Source of the DNA: CAVSEK01 sp963726975
GTDB lineage: Bacteria; Actinomycetota; Actinomycetes; Mycobacteriales; SCTD01
Reading direction: 5' to 3'
NCBI GenBank assembly: GCA_963726975.1
Contig: CAVSEK010000007.1
Span: 185,347-249,346 of the forward strand
DNA length: 64,000 nucleotides
Shown here piece after piece: positions 9,291-18,429 of this stretch (its first letter is position 1; the number at the start of each line of letters is the position of its first letter). The notes under the pieces were generated by a model that made no database searches, was not told the origin of the DNA, and worked only from the letters and a program-made list of their open reading frames with translations. Position numbers and translations under genes: made by a program.

Positions 9291-10471
9291 CGACGTCGAC
9301 CCGGGTGGTGGCCGCGGACCGGCCGCTCGCCGGTCGGTCGCTGCCCCTCGACGCGCTGCGGGGGCTGGCGGCGCTGCTGGTCCTCGCGAACCACACCCGG
9401 GTCCCCTGGCAGGACCTGCCCGCGTGGACCGCCCCGGCCCGCCTCGCGGCGGCGAGCGGCGGCACGGGCGTCGCGCTGTTCCTCGTCGTCTCCGGGTTCA
9501 GCATCGCCTCGCGGTGGTCGACGACCGGGCCCTTCCCCGTGCGCCGCTTCTGGGCGCGGCGGTTCCGCCGGCTCTACCCGACCTTCTGGGCCGCGGCGCT
9601 GCTCAGCGTCGCCCTGCTCTGCCTCGCGGAGGGCCCGTCCGCCGTCCTCGCCCGGGACCGCCCGTGGGTCTGGCGGCCCGGCGAGGTGCCGGTGGCCCTG
9701 CAGGTGCTGGGGACGGCCACGGTGGTCACGGCCAACGTCGTGCCGCTGGCGCACCTCGTGCGCGCCTGGTCGCTCGCGCTCGAGGAGCAGCTCTACGCCC
9801 TGTGGACGCTCGTCCAGGTGCGCGCTCCGCGCCTGACGTCCGGGCGCGTGCTGGTCGCCGCCGTGGTGCTCCACGTGCTGTGGCAGGGCGCTGCGGCGCT
9901 GGTGCTCCCGCGGTCGGGCGACCTGCTGCGCGGCGGCGGGGACCCGCGGCTGCTGCTCTGGCAGTTCCAGGTGCCCGCGCTGCTCGCGGCCTGGGCCGCG
10001 GGCTGGTGGCTGTCCGACCTGCGGGCGCGGGGCTGGGCCCCGGCGCACCCGGGCGCGCTGGCCGCGACCGCCGCCGCCGCCCTGCTCGCCGGCGCCCTCG
10101 TGCAGGACCGCGTCGGGCCGGTGGTCGCCCTGCCCGGCCCGCGCACCCTGGCGCCGGCGACCCTCGTGGTCGGGCTGCTCTTCGCCCTGGGCTACGCGGC
10201 GCTGCTCGCCGCTGCGGTGCTGCGGCCCGCCGGGGCGCCCGGCGCCGCTCGCCCGACCCGGGGCCGGGCGGTCCGGGCCCTCGCCGGTGTCGGCGTGTCC
10301 GCCTACTCGCTCTACCTCGTGCACCCGCCGGTGCTCGAGCTGGTCGACCGGCGCACGTCGCTCCCCCTGGGCGCGCGGCTGCTGCTGGGCTGGGCGGCGG
10401 CCCTCGCGACCGCCCGGGTCTTCTGGCTGCTGGTCGAGCGCCGCTGGACCCGTCCCGGCCGGGCCGCATGA
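9287..10471 (+). CDS. Acyltransferase family 3 (OafA-like) membrane protein
   Basis: 394 aa with about ten hydrophobic segments. The family start PLDALRGLAALLVLANHTRV is clear, with the catalytic-type histidine in NHT, followed by LFLVVSGFSIASRW and FWARRFRRLYPTFW. AWSLALEEQLYALW near residue 165 matches the conserved WSLxxExxFY motif. It probably O-acetylates (or otherwise acylates) a sugar of the surface glycan. It lies between the two ABC exporter subunits, with 4-nt overlaps on both sides. Confidence 0.92.
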   Translation: MTTSTRVVAADRPLAGRSLPLDALRGLAALLVLANHTRVPWQDLPAWTAPARLAAASGGTGVALFLVVSGFSIASRWSTTGPFPVRRFWARRFRRLYPTFWAAALLSVALLCLAEGPSAVLARDRPWVWRPGEVPVALQVLGTATVVTANVVPLAHLVRAWSLALEEQLYALWTLVQVRAPRLTSGRVLVAAVVLHVLWQGAAALVLPRSGDLLRGGGDPRLLLWQFQVPALLAAWAAGWWLSDLRARGWAPAHPGALAATAAAALLAGALVQDRVGPVVALPGPRTLAPATLVVGLLFALGYAALLAAAVLRPAGAPGAARPTRGRAVRALAGVGVSAYSLYLVHPPVLELVDRRTSLPLGARLLLGWAAALATARVFWLLVERRWTRPGRAA

Positions 10472-11643
10472 CCACCGGGCCGGCGGTGCTGCGCCTCGAC
10501 GCGGTCGGCAAGCGCTACCTGCTGCGCGAGGAGCGCTCCCTGCTGCTCGGCGTGCTCGGCCGGCGCGCCCCCGCCGCGCTCTGGGCCGTCCAGGACCTGA
10601 CGCTCGAGGTGCTGCCGGGCGAGGTCGTGGCCGTGGTCGGTCGCAACGGGGCCGGCAAGTCCACCGTGCTCAAGCTCGCGGCCGGCGTGACGGCGCCCAC
10701 CACGGGCACCGTCCGCCGCACCGCCCGGGTCGCGCCGCTCATCGAGGTCGGCGCGGGGTTCCACCCCGAGCTCACCGGCCGCGAGAACGTCGAGGTCAAC
10801 GCCCGGCTCCTCGGCCTGGGACGCGCCGCCGCCCGGGAGGTCTTCGACGACGTCGTCGCCTTCGCCGAGCTCGAGCACGCCGTGGACCGACCGGTCAAGG
10901 AGTACAGCTCCGGCATGTTCATGAGGCTGGGCTTCGCCGTGGCGGTCCACACCGCGCCGGAGCTGCTCGTCGTGGACGAGGTGCTGGCCGTCGGCGACCT
11001 GGCCTTCCAGAGCCGCTGCCTCGACCGCATCCGGCGGCTGCGGTCCGAGGGCGCCGGCGTGCTGTTCGTCAGCCACAACCTCGGGGCCGTCGTGGAGCTC
11101 GCCGACCGGGCGGTCCTGCTGCACGAGGGCCGCGTGCGGGCGGCGGGGTCGGCCGGCGACGTCGTCGCCGCCTACCACGCGTCCGCCACCCCGGAGCCCG
11201 CCGGGCCCGGCGCCGGGCCCGCGGGTCAGGGGCGCGACCTGCAGGTGCGCAGCGTCCGGCTCGAGGACGGCTCCGAGCCCGACCAGGTGCTGCTGACGAG
11301 CGGCGCCCGCGTGCGGCTCGCCGTCGAGCTGGCGGCCGTCCGGCCGGTCGGGGCCGCGGTCCTCGGCCTGCGCGTCCGGTCCGAGACCGAGGGGCTCGTC
11401 GCGGGCTGGCACGCCGCCGGCGCGTCGCTGCCCGCGCTGGCGGCGGGGCAGCAGTGCACGATCGTGCTGTCCCTGACGCTCAACCTCACCGGAGGCTCGT
11501 ACGTGCTCGACCTCGGCGCCGTGTCCCCCGACTTCGACGTCGTGCACCTCGACGCCCCGGGGGTGGCCCGCCTGAGCGTCGCCCCGGACCGGCTGCAGAG
11601 CGGGACGGCGCACCTCGCGCCCGTCGTCGAGGTGCGCCGGTGA
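10468..11643 (+). CDS. ABC transporter ATPase with Wzt-like C-terminal domain
   Basis: 391 aa. The nucleotide-binding domain has Walker A GRNGAGKST (about 58-66), the signature KEYSSGMFMRLGFA (about 144-157) and Walker B LLVVDE (about 166-171), then a His-loop FVSHN. Residues from about 255 on form an extra beta-rich domain (VRLAVELAAVRPVGAAVLGL). Its length and position match the Wzt carbohydrate-binding domain that recognises terminally modified O-antigen. This makes export of a finished, end-capped polymer likely. The ATG overlaps the acyltransferase stop (ATGA). Confidence 0.92.
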   Translation: MTTGPAVLRLDAVGKRYLLREERSLLLGVLGRRAPAALWAVQDLTLEVLPGEVVAVVGRNGAGKSTVLKLAAGVTAPTTGTVRRTARVAPLIEVGAGFHPELTGRENVEVNARLLGLGRAAAREVFDDVVAFAELEHAVDRPVKEYSSGMFMRLGFAVAVHTAPELLVVDEVLAVGDLAFQSRCLDRIRRLRSEGAGVLFVSHNLGAVVELADRAVLLHEGRVRAAGSAGDVVAAYHASATPEPAGPGAGPAGQGRDLQVRSVRLEDGSEPDQVLLTSGARVRLAVELAAVRPVGAAVLGLRVRSETEGLVAGWHAAGASLPALAAGQQCTIVLSLTLNLTGGSYVLDLGAVSPDFDVVHLDAPGVARLSVAPDRLQSGTAHLAPVVEVRR

Positions 11644-12404
11644 CGGCCGCGGAGCGCCTGCGCCCCTGGACGACCCGCCTGAGCGGCTCGCGCGCGGGAC
11701 GCCGCGTCCTCGGGCGGGCGCGGGGCGCCGCCGTGCGCAGCGCGGGCGTCGGCCGGCGCCTCACCGCGGTCTACACGCGCTACTACTACTACCGCGGGAT
11801 GTACGACGGCGGCACGTGGCGCCGCACGACCTGGCTGGGCGTGCCGGTGCTCAAGTTCCCGACCGACCTGTGGGCCTACCAGGAGCTGCTGCACGAGGTG
11901 CGGCCCGACCTGCTCGTGGAGACCGGCACCCACCTCGGCGGCAGCGCGCTCTACTTCGCCGGGCTCTTCGACGCGATCGGGGCCGGCCAGGTGCTCACGG
12001 TCGACGTCGCGCACCCGGCGGGCCTGCCCGACCACCCCCGGATCGAGTACCTCACCGGCAGCTCCACCGACCCGGCCGTCGTCGAGCAGGTGCGGCGGCG
12101 CTGCCGCGGGGCCGGCCGGGTGCTCGTCGTGCTCGACAGCGACCACCGCGCCGCCCACGTGGCGGACGAGCTCGCGGCCTACGCCGACCTCGTCACCGAC
12201 GGCAGCTACCTCGTGGTGGAGGACGGCTGCGTCAACGGCCACCCGGTGCTGCCCGAGCACGGGCCCGGACCGCTGGAGGCCCTGCAGGACTTCCTGGCCG
12301 CGCGGGACGACTTCGTCGCCGACCGCTCGTGGGAGCGCTACCTCGTGACCAACAACCCGTCCGGCTTCCTGCGCCGCACCCGTCCTCCCGGCGGCCGCGG
12401 GTGA
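11640..12404 (+). CDS. Cephalosporin hydroxylase (CmcI)-family methyltransferase-like protein
   Basis: 254 aa with a Rossmann methyltransferase core. Key stretches are GVPVLKFPTDLWAYQELLHE, DLLVETGTHLGGSALYFAG (SAM-binding loop), VLTVDVAHP and LVVLDSDHRAAHVADEL, then YLVVEDGCVNGHPV. This is the CmcI family (PF04989), members of which are often found in glycan loci as sugar O-methyltransferases. A probable role is methylation of a glycan residue. It is translationally coupled to the exporter ATPase and to the next methyltransferase. Confidence 0.9.
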   Translation: MTAAERLRPWTTRLSGSRAGRRVLGRARGAAVRSAGVGRRLTAVYTRYYYYRGMYDGGTWRRTTWLGVPVLKFPTDLWAYQELLHEVRPDLLVETGTHLGGSALYFAGLFDAIGAGQVLTVDVAHPAGLPDHPRIEYLTGSSTDPAVVEQVRRRCRGAGRVLVVLDSDHRAAHVADELAAYADLVTDGSYLVVEDGCVNGHPVLPEHGPGPLEALQDFLAARDDFVADRSWERYLVTNNPSGFLRRTRPPGGRG

Positions 12405-13192
12405 GCGCCGCGGAGCTCTACCTCGACCTGCTCAAGGGCTGCCTCACCCGGTCCTGGCTGGGCGACGACGAGATCGTCGCCGCGCCGGCCCGGACCTCCC
12501 GCCTGACGCGGCGCCGCGGCAGCGCGCCCTTCGTCCGCTCCCCCGGGCACGACCCGGCCAAGCGCCGGGTCGGGCTGGACTGGCCGGCGACGGCCGAGAC
12601 GATGGTCGGCTGGGAGCGGCTGTCGGCCCTGCAGGCCTGCGTCGAGACGGCGCTGGCCGAGGACGTCCCCGGCGACCTCATCGAGACCGGGGTCTGGCGC
12701 GGCGGCAGCGCCATCCTCATGCGGGGGGTCCTCGAGGCCCACGGCGACACCACGAGGACGGTGTGGTGCGCGGACTCGTTCGCCGGGCTGCCCGAGCCGG
12801 ACGCCGCCACCTACCCGGCGGACGCCGGCGACACCCACCACGGCGCCACCCCGCTCGCCGTCAGCCGGGCCGAGGTCGAGGCGAACTTCGCGCGCTACCG
12901 GCTGTCGAGCCGGGTCCGCTACCTCGAGGGCTGGTTCCGCGACACGCTCCCGTCGGCCCCGATCGACCGGCTGTGCGTCGCCCGGCTCGACGGCGACATG
13001 TACGCCTCGACGATCCAGGCGCTCGACGCCCTCTACCCCCGGCTCTCCCCCGGGGGCTTCCTCGTCGTCGACGACTACGGGGCCGTGCCCGGGTGCCGGC
13101 AGGCCGTCACCGAGTTCCGCGAGGCCCACGGCATCACCGAGCCGCTCGTGCAGCAGGACTGGACCGGGGTGCACTGGCGCCGGGAGCGCTGA
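12401..13192 (+). CDS. TylF/MycF-family O-methyltransferase
   Basis: 263 aa. It contains DLIETGVWRGGSAILMRGV (SAM loop), WCADSFAGLPEPD, the acidic metal-site region LCVARLDGDMYASTIQAL and GGFLVVDDYGAVPGC. These match the macrocin O-methyltransferase family, a Mg-dependent, SAM-dependent sugar methyltransferase family. With the CmcI-like neighbour it probably caps or decorates the polysaccharide. The GTG start overlaps the upstream stop. A C-rich repeat tract begins directly after the stop. Confidence 0.92.
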   Translation: MSAAELYLDLLKGCLTRSWLGDDEIVAAPARTSRLTRRRGSAPFVRSPGHDPAKRRVGLDWPATAETMVGWERLSALQACVETALAEDVPGDLIETGVWRGGSAILMRGVLEAHGDTTRTVWCADSFAGLPEPDAATYPADAGDTHHGATPLAVSRAEVEANFARYRLSSRVRYLEGWFRDTLPSAPIDRLCVARLDGDMYASTIQALDALYPRLSPGGFLVVDDYGAVPGCRQAVTEFREAHGITEPLVQQDWTGVHWRRER

Positions 13193-13270
13193 CCCCCCCC
13201 CCCTGCCCCCCCCCCGCGGACCCCCACCGCGGACCCCTACCGCTGACCCCCACCGCTGACCCCTGCCGCA
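13193..13270. repeat. C-tracts and degenerate 13-bp tandem repeats after the tylF-like stop
   Basis: Two runs of about ten C are followed by GCGGACCCCCACC, GCGGACCCCTACC, GCTGACCCCCACC and GCTGACCCCTGCC. The later units re-create the TGACCCC context of the gene's own stop codon. The tract lies between two convergent genes. The C-runs are error-prone and may be wrong in length. Confidence 0.8.
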
Positions 13271-13276
13271 CGCCGG

Positions 13277-13999
13277 TCAGCCGGTGAGCGGGCGCCCGGC
13301 CAGGCAGACGAGCTGGTAGCCGAGCAGCGCCGGGCGGCGGCGGCCGGCCCGCTGCCACAGGCGCTCCGCCGCGCGGTCGACCCGCGGCCGGCGGCGCAGG
13401 ACCGGCACCGCGTGGTGCAGCGCCGGCACGACGGGCACGAGAGCCTGCTCGACGAGCCCGGCGCCGGCGACGAGCGCCCGGAGCAGGTCGACCGTGAAGA
13501 ACCTCAGGTGGCCCTCGTCGAAGATCCCGGACGGGTCGTAGCCGAAGCGGCCCCGCGCCAGGCGCAGCCGGGCGCTCCAGTGGGCGACGTTCGGGACGCT
13601 CACCAGCACGGCCCCGCCCGGCCGCACCCACTCCACCACCCGCCGCAGGCCGGCCGCCGGGTCCGGCAGGTGCTCCAGGACGTCGGCGCACACCACCAGG
13701 TCGAAGGGTGCGGCGGCGAAGGCGGGCGCCGGCACGTCGCCGAGCCCGCCCACGACGACCTCGTCCGCCACGAGGCGGGCCTCGGCCGCCGCGGTGGGGC
13801 TGACCTCCAGCCCCGCCGTCGCGCGGGCGTGCGGGGCGAGCAGCGCCAGCAGTCCTCCGGAGGCGCAGCCCACGTCCAGCACCGTGCCGCCGCCCAGCGC
13901 GGTCCGGGCCAGGTCCGCGAGCGGTCCGTTGCCGTACGACCGGTAGCGGGCGTGCACCTGCTCGTAGTGCGCGGCCAGGCCGTCCGCCCGCGGCAGCAT
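13277..13999 (-). CDS. SAM-dependent class I methyltransferase
   Basis: 240 aa from ATG 13999. The SAM-binding motif is TVLDVGCASGGLLALLA, followed by GLEVSPTAAAEAR and DLVVCADVLEHLPDP, then RPGGAVLVSVPNVAHWS, as in Methyltransf_23/UbiG-like proteins. The substrate is unknown, but its place in the polysaccharide locus suggests a glycan or lipid carrier. Two in-frame ATGs exist (13999 and 14011). The second forms part of a TATGCT hexamer exactly 7 nt before 13999, so 13999 is preferred. It converges on the tylF-like gene. Confidence 0.87.
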   Translation of the reverse strand: MLPRADGLAAHYEQVHARYRSYGNGPLADLARTALGGGTVLDVGCASGGLLALLAPHARATAGLEVSPTAAAEARLVADEVVVGGLGDVPAPAFAAAPFDLVVCADVLEHLPDPAAGLRRVVEWVRPGGAVLVSVPNVAHWSARLRLARGRFGYDPSGIFDEGHLRFFTVDLLRALVAGAGLVEQALVPVVPALHHAVPVLRRRPRVDRAAERLWQRAGRRRPALLGYQLVCLAGRPLTG

Positions 14000-14006
14000 G
14001 CCGGCG

Positions 14007-14012
14007 AGCATA
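14007..14012 (-). promoter_or_regulatory. Putative leaderless -10 (TATGCT) of the methyltransferase gene
   Basis: TATGCT on the minus strand, with 7 nt to the ATG at 13999. The placement matches the leaderless arrangement at other starts in the window. Confidence 0.4.
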
Positions 14013-14056
14013 GGTCGGGGCGCCGGGCTCCCGGCCGGCCGTGGCACGCTGCAGAC

Positions 14057-14626
14057 GTGGTCCCGGGCCTGCAGCGGAGGGCGCGCTCGGCCGCGCGGGC
14101 CCTGCAGGTGCTCCGCGAGCTCGCCAGCCTCGACCAGGACGTGCGCGAGGGGGTCTACGCCCTCGGCCGCACCGCCGCCGAGGAGCACGTGCGGGCCGGC
14201 CGGAGCCCGTCGGTCTCCCCGTCGGCCGTCGTGTCGCCGTACGCCAGCCTGCGGTTCACCGACCGCGTGGAGATCGGCGACCGCGCGACCATCGGGCCGT
14301 ACTGCTGCGTCTGGGGCGGGTGGAGCCGGCGTGGGCGCGGGTCGGTGCCGGCGCGCTGCTGTCCCCCGGCGTCGTGCTCGTCGCCGGCAACCACGGCACG
14401 GCCGGCAGCGGACCGGTCCGCGACGAGCCCTTGTGGAGCTCGACGTCGAGGTGGGGCCGGGCGCCTGGGTCGGCGCGCACGCCGTCGTCGTCGGCTGCCG
14501 GGTCGGCGCGGGCGCGGTCGTCGGGGCCTCGGCGCCGTCGTCGCTCGCGACGTGCCCGACTACGCGATCGCCGTCGGAGCCCGGCCCGCGTCGTCGGGCT
14601 ACCGGGACGGGCGGCCCGGGCCGTGA
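14057..14626 (+). pseudogene. Hexapeptide-repeat acyltransferase, frameshifted
   Basis: The intact N-terminal stretch includes SPSAVVSPYASLRFTDRVEI and DRATIGPYCCVWGG, the start of a left-handed beta-helix (CatB/WcaF/LpxA-type). Downstream the helix repeats continue but switch frames near 14320, 14435 and 14540 (ALLSPGVVLVAGNHGT; VEVGPGAWVGAHAVVVGCRV; GAVVARDVPDYAIAVGA). The final DYAIAVG-type turn is normal for sugar O-acetyltransferases. It would acetylate a glycan or precursor. Its stop overlaps the next GTG. Confidence 0.72.
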
Positions 14627-15589
14627 GCCAACGACGCTCGGCGTGGTCGTGCCCGAACTACAACGGCGCGGCACGTGCTGCCGCGCTGCCTGGCGGCCCT
14701 GGCGGCGCAGCACGAGCCGCCCGACGAGGTCGTCGTCATCGACAACGGCTCCCGGACGGCAGCGCCGACGGGCTCGAGCGCCGCTTGCCGTGGGTGCGGG
14801 TGCTCCGGCTGCGGCGCAACCTGGGCTTCGGCGCGGCCGCCAACCCGGCGTCGCCGCCCTGGGCAGCGAGCTCGTGTGCGTCCTCAACAGCGACGCCCGC
14901 CCCTCGGCCACTGGGCCGGGCGGTCCGGCGGGTCCCCGGGCCCGGCGCCTGGTCCTGGGGCGGGCCGCTCGTCGACCCGCCGGCCTCGTGGAGAGCGCCG
15001 GCGACTGCTTCTCGCTGCCGGCCTCTCCTACAAGCAGGCGCGCGGGCGGCGGGTCGCCGAGCTGCCGGACCGGCCCTGGGAGGTCTTCGCTCCGCCGGGC
15101 GCCGCTCCCGTGTTCCGGCGGGAGGTCTTCCTCGGGCTCGGCGGCTACGACGCCCGCTACTTCCTCTACCTGGAGGACATCGACCTGGCCTTCCGCGCCC
15201 GGTCGCGCGGCCACCGGTCGTACGTCGTGCCGGGTGCGACGGTGGAGCACGACCTCGGCGGCTCGGGCACCGCGTCCGCGGCGCAGCGCTGGGTCGCCCG
15301 CAACCAGCTGTGGTGCTGGGTCGCGCACGCCCCCGACCTCTCCGCGAGGTCGCTGGCCCGCACCACCGCGCGGGAGTGGCGCGAGGCCCGCCGCCGGGGG
15401 CTCGGCCGCGCCTACGCGGGCGGCCGCGCCGCGGCGCTGCTGGACCTGCCGCGGCTGCTGGCGCAGCGCCGGGGCGAGCGGCTCGCGCGGCTCGTGCCCG
15501 ACGCCGTGCTGGCGGCGGCCTGCGACCTCGGCCCGGAGCTCACGCCGGCCGCGCCCGCGACCCGGCCCGCACCGGCCGCAGGCGGCTGA
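14623..15589 (+). pseudogene. Glycosyltransferase family 2 (rhamnosyltransferase-like), frameshifted N-terminal half
   Basis: The C-terminal 190 residues read cleanly: VFRREVFLGLGGYDARYFLY and LEDIDLAFRARSRGH, the ED motif of GT2 enzymes. A basic C-terminal region of about 100 aa follows. The N-terminal GT-A part is present but split over frames: NYNGA, DEVVVIDNGS, LRRNLGFGAAAN and CVLNSDAR can all be read between 14650 and 14910 with five or more indels. It would be about 320 aa if repaired. It converges with the leftward GT2-acyltransferase gene, overlapping it by 50 bp. Confidence 0.75.
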
Positions 15590-17188
15590 GCACCGGGCGG
15601 GCGGGGACGCCGGCCACGAGCGCCCCCGGCGGGACGTCCCGGGTGACGACGCTGCCGGCGCCGACGACCGCGCCGGCCCCGACCTCCACGCCCGCCGTGA
15701 CGGTCGACCCGGCCGCCACGAAGCACGCCGGCCCGAGCCGGGTGGGGCGCTGCTCGACCGGGTGGTCGAACAGGTGCAGCAGCGAGCCGTCGGGGGCGTG
15801 CTCGCTGTCGAGCACCGTGACGTACTCGGCGACGCAGGCGCCCCACTCCCACGTCATCGCGCCGCTGGCGTGCACCATCGCGCCGCGGCCCAGGACGTTG
15901 CGCCCGACCAGCTCGAGGGAGCCCGTGCAGTTGAGCAGCACGTCGTAGCGCAGCTCGCACCCCGGCCCGAGGGTGAGCGGCCCGCCCAGCCGCAGCGTGA
16001 GGCCCTTCTGGGCCAGCACTCCCGGGCCGATCCGCAGCGCCACCCGCGTCCCGGGGCGCAGCTCCAGGCGAGGGCGCGCCGGCAGGTCGGCGTCGGTCGC
16101 CACCTGCAGCGTGAGCCGGGTGCCCGAGGCCCGCGCCGCGGCGCGCACGACGGCGCAGAAGCAGGCGCGCCGCAGCCGCCGGGACAGCGCTGCGGCCCGG
16201 CGGCGGGGCGACCCGCGCAACCGGCGGACCACCGCGCGGGCGCGCAGGGCCGGCGGGGGCAGCTCCGAGCACCACGGCGGGGGGCCGCCCGGCAGGCCCA
16301 GGCCGCCCAGCGTGCCGCGGGCCTGCTCGCGGGTCGACGGTCGCAGCAGGCCCGCGACCGCGTCGAGCAGGAGCAGCACCGCGAGCAGGGCGCAGCGCCC
16401 GCTCGACCAGACCGGCGAGACGTAGCGCCGCAGCGAGACGACCGTCTCGGCCCGCAGGCGCGCGGGCGGGACGAGGGCCGTGCTCGCGCCGTACGCGTGG
16501 CGGGCGGTGGCCGCCGGCACGACGTCGGCCCGGTAGCCGCGCGCCCGCAGCCGCCGGTAGAGCTCGGCGTCGTTGAACCACAGCGGGAGCGCCGGGTCGA
16601 AGGGCCGCGGGCCGGTGAGCGTGACCGGGACGAGCACGCACGCCGCAGCGGGGCAGTCCACCTCGGCGCCGCGCGACAGGTCGGTGCCGGCGTAGGTCCG
16701 CCGCCGGGCGTACGCGCCCCCCCGTCGACGGTCGACCGCGCGCCCCGTCGCCGTGAAGGCGAGCCAGGCCGACGCCACGCCCGCCAGCTCGCGACGCGCG
16801 AAGTCCTGGGGCCGGCCGTCCGGGTAGCGCAGCAGGGCGGCGGCCGCGCCGCACCCGGGGGTGCGCTCGAGGTGGTCGACGAGCGCGCGGACGCAGCCGG
16901 GGTCCAGGGTGCAGTCGGGGTTGAGCAGCAGCAGGTGGCGGCCGCGGGCCCGGGCGGCGAGCGCGTTGTTGCCCTCGGCGTAGCCGGTGTTGGTGCTTGC
17001 AGCACCACCTGCGCGCGGTCGGCGTACGCCCCCAGCACGTCCCGCGTGCCGTCGGTGGAGGCGTTGTCGAGCACGAGCACCTCGAGCTCCACGCCCTCCT
17101 GCGCCAGGGCGGCGTCGAGGCACGCGGCGACGTCCGAGGCGCTGTTCCACGTCACCACGAGCACGCTGACGTCGACCGGGCCCTCCAC
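15540..17188 (-). CDS. GT2 glycosyltransferase fused to a hexapeptide acyltransferase, one frameshift as read
   Basis: About 549 aa if repaired. Residues 1-290 form a GT2 domain: VSVLVVTWNSASDVAACLDA, EVLVLDNASTDGT, TGYAEGNNALA, LLLLNPDCTLDPG and ALPLWFNDAELYRRLRARGY. A linker with a hydrophobic segment follows (ALLAVLLLLDAVAGLL). The C-terminal 200 residues are a left-handed beta-helix transferase (GPGVLAQKGLTLRLGGPLTL; RNVLGRGAMVHASG; VEVGAGAVVGAGSVVTRDVP). The two halves share one frame without a stop. A frameshift near 16997 separates the first 65 residues. TACGCT lies 6 nt before GTG 17188. Confidence 0.82.
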
Positions 17189-17194
17189 GCGGGC

Positions 17195-17200
17195 AGCGTA
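17195..17200 (-). promoter_or_regulatory. Putative leaderless -10 (TACGCT) of the GT2-acyltransferase gene
   Basis: TACGCT on the minus strand, 6 nt before GTG 17188, in a divergent intergenic region. Confidence 0.4.
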
Positions 17201-17218
17201 GGCGGGAGGGGTCGCGGC

Positions 17219-17224
17219 TAGCGT
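17219..17224 (+). promoter_or_regulatory. Putative -10 (TAGCGT) of the rightward glycosyltransferase pair
   Basis: TAGCGT, divergent from the leftward -10 at 17195-17200. ATG 17259 follows 34 nt later with AGGAGG at 17249-17254, so this transcript would have a short leader. Confidence 0.4.
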
Positions 17225-17258
17225 GGCCGCGGCCCGCGGTCGCGGGCGAGGAGGTGGG

Positions 17259-18429
17259 ATGCGCGCGCCGGCCGGGAGCCCGCTCGTCGTCGCGTCCCTG
17301 TCGACCCGCTACCCGGTGCTCAGCGAGACCTTCGTCCGGCTCGAGGTCGCCGAGCTGCGCCGCCAGGGGGCGCGCGTCGTCGTGGTCGGCCTGCTGCCCG
17401 GGGACCCCACGGGCGACCGGCCGGACCTGCTGCTCGCCGAGCACCGCGGGCGGCTGGCGGGGGCGTACGCCCACGGCCGCTGGGCGCTGCGCTCGCCCCG
17501 GCGCTACCGCGCCTTCCGGGCGGCGGTGCGGGCCGCGGGCCCGGAGCGCGGCGAGCTGCAGGAGCGGCGGCTCCCGGCGCTGGCCTCCCGCCTGCGCGCC
17601 GAGGGGGTGCAGGTGCTCCACGCGCACTTCGCCTGGTCGGCGGCGGCCGCGGCACGGGCGCTGAGCGCGCTCACCGGCCTGCCGTGGGCGATGACCGTCC
17701 ACGCGAACGACCTGTACGGCGCGCCGGTGCTCCTGCCCGGCAAGCTCGCGGCCGCCGACGCCGTCGTCACGGTGTGCCGCTACAACGTCGCGCGGCTGCG
17801 CGAGGACCACGGCTACGGGCGGCCGGTCCCCGTCGTCGTCTGCGGCGTGGAGGTGCCGGCCGCGCTGCCCGCCGGACCGGCCCGGCACCGACGTGCTCGG
17901 CGTCGGCAGGCTCGTGCCCAAGAAGGGCTTCGACCTGCTCGTCGAGGCGGTGGCGGCGGTGCCGGGCGCCCGCCTGCGGCTCGTGGGGGAGGGTCCGGAG
18001 CGGGAGCGCCTCGAGGCGCAGGTCCGCCGGCTGGGGCTGGGCTCCCGCGTGGAGCTGCTCGGCGCCCGCCCGCACGCGGAGGTGCTCGACCTGGTCGCCC
18101 GGGCCCGGGTCCTGGCCCTGCCGGCGCGGGTCGCGGCCGACGGCGACCGCGACTCGATGCCCGTCGTCGTCAAGGAGGCGATGGCCCGGTCCGTGCCGGT
18201 GGTGGTCACGTCGGTGGCGGGCCTGCCGGAGGCCGTCGACGGCACCTGCGGCTGGGTCGTGCCGCCGGAGGACCCGGCGGCGCTCGCCGCGGCGCTGCGC
18301 GAGGCGCTCGACGACCCCGCCGAGGCAGCGCGCCGCGGGGCGGCCGGGCGGGTGCGGGTCCAGGAGCGCTTCGCGCTGGCCGACCAGGTGAGCGTGCTGC
18401 GCGACGTCCTCACCGGGCTGACCCGGTGA
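17259..18429 (+). CDS. Glycosyltransferase family 4 (colanic-acid type), one frameshift as read
   Basis: About 390 aa if repaired. The N-terminal half (STRYPVLSETFVRLEVAELR; VLHAHFAWSAAAAARAL; MTVHANDLYG) matches AmsK/WcaL-type transferases. Near 17880 the frame shifts by one base between VPAALPAGPA and DVLGVGRLVPKKGFDLLVEA. The C-terminal domain is intact (MPVVVKEAMARSVPVVVTSV, with E-x7 spacing). ATG 17259 is chosen over an upstream in-frame start because AGGAGG sits 4 nt before it. It is coupled to the next GT2 gene by GTGA. Confidence 0.85.
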
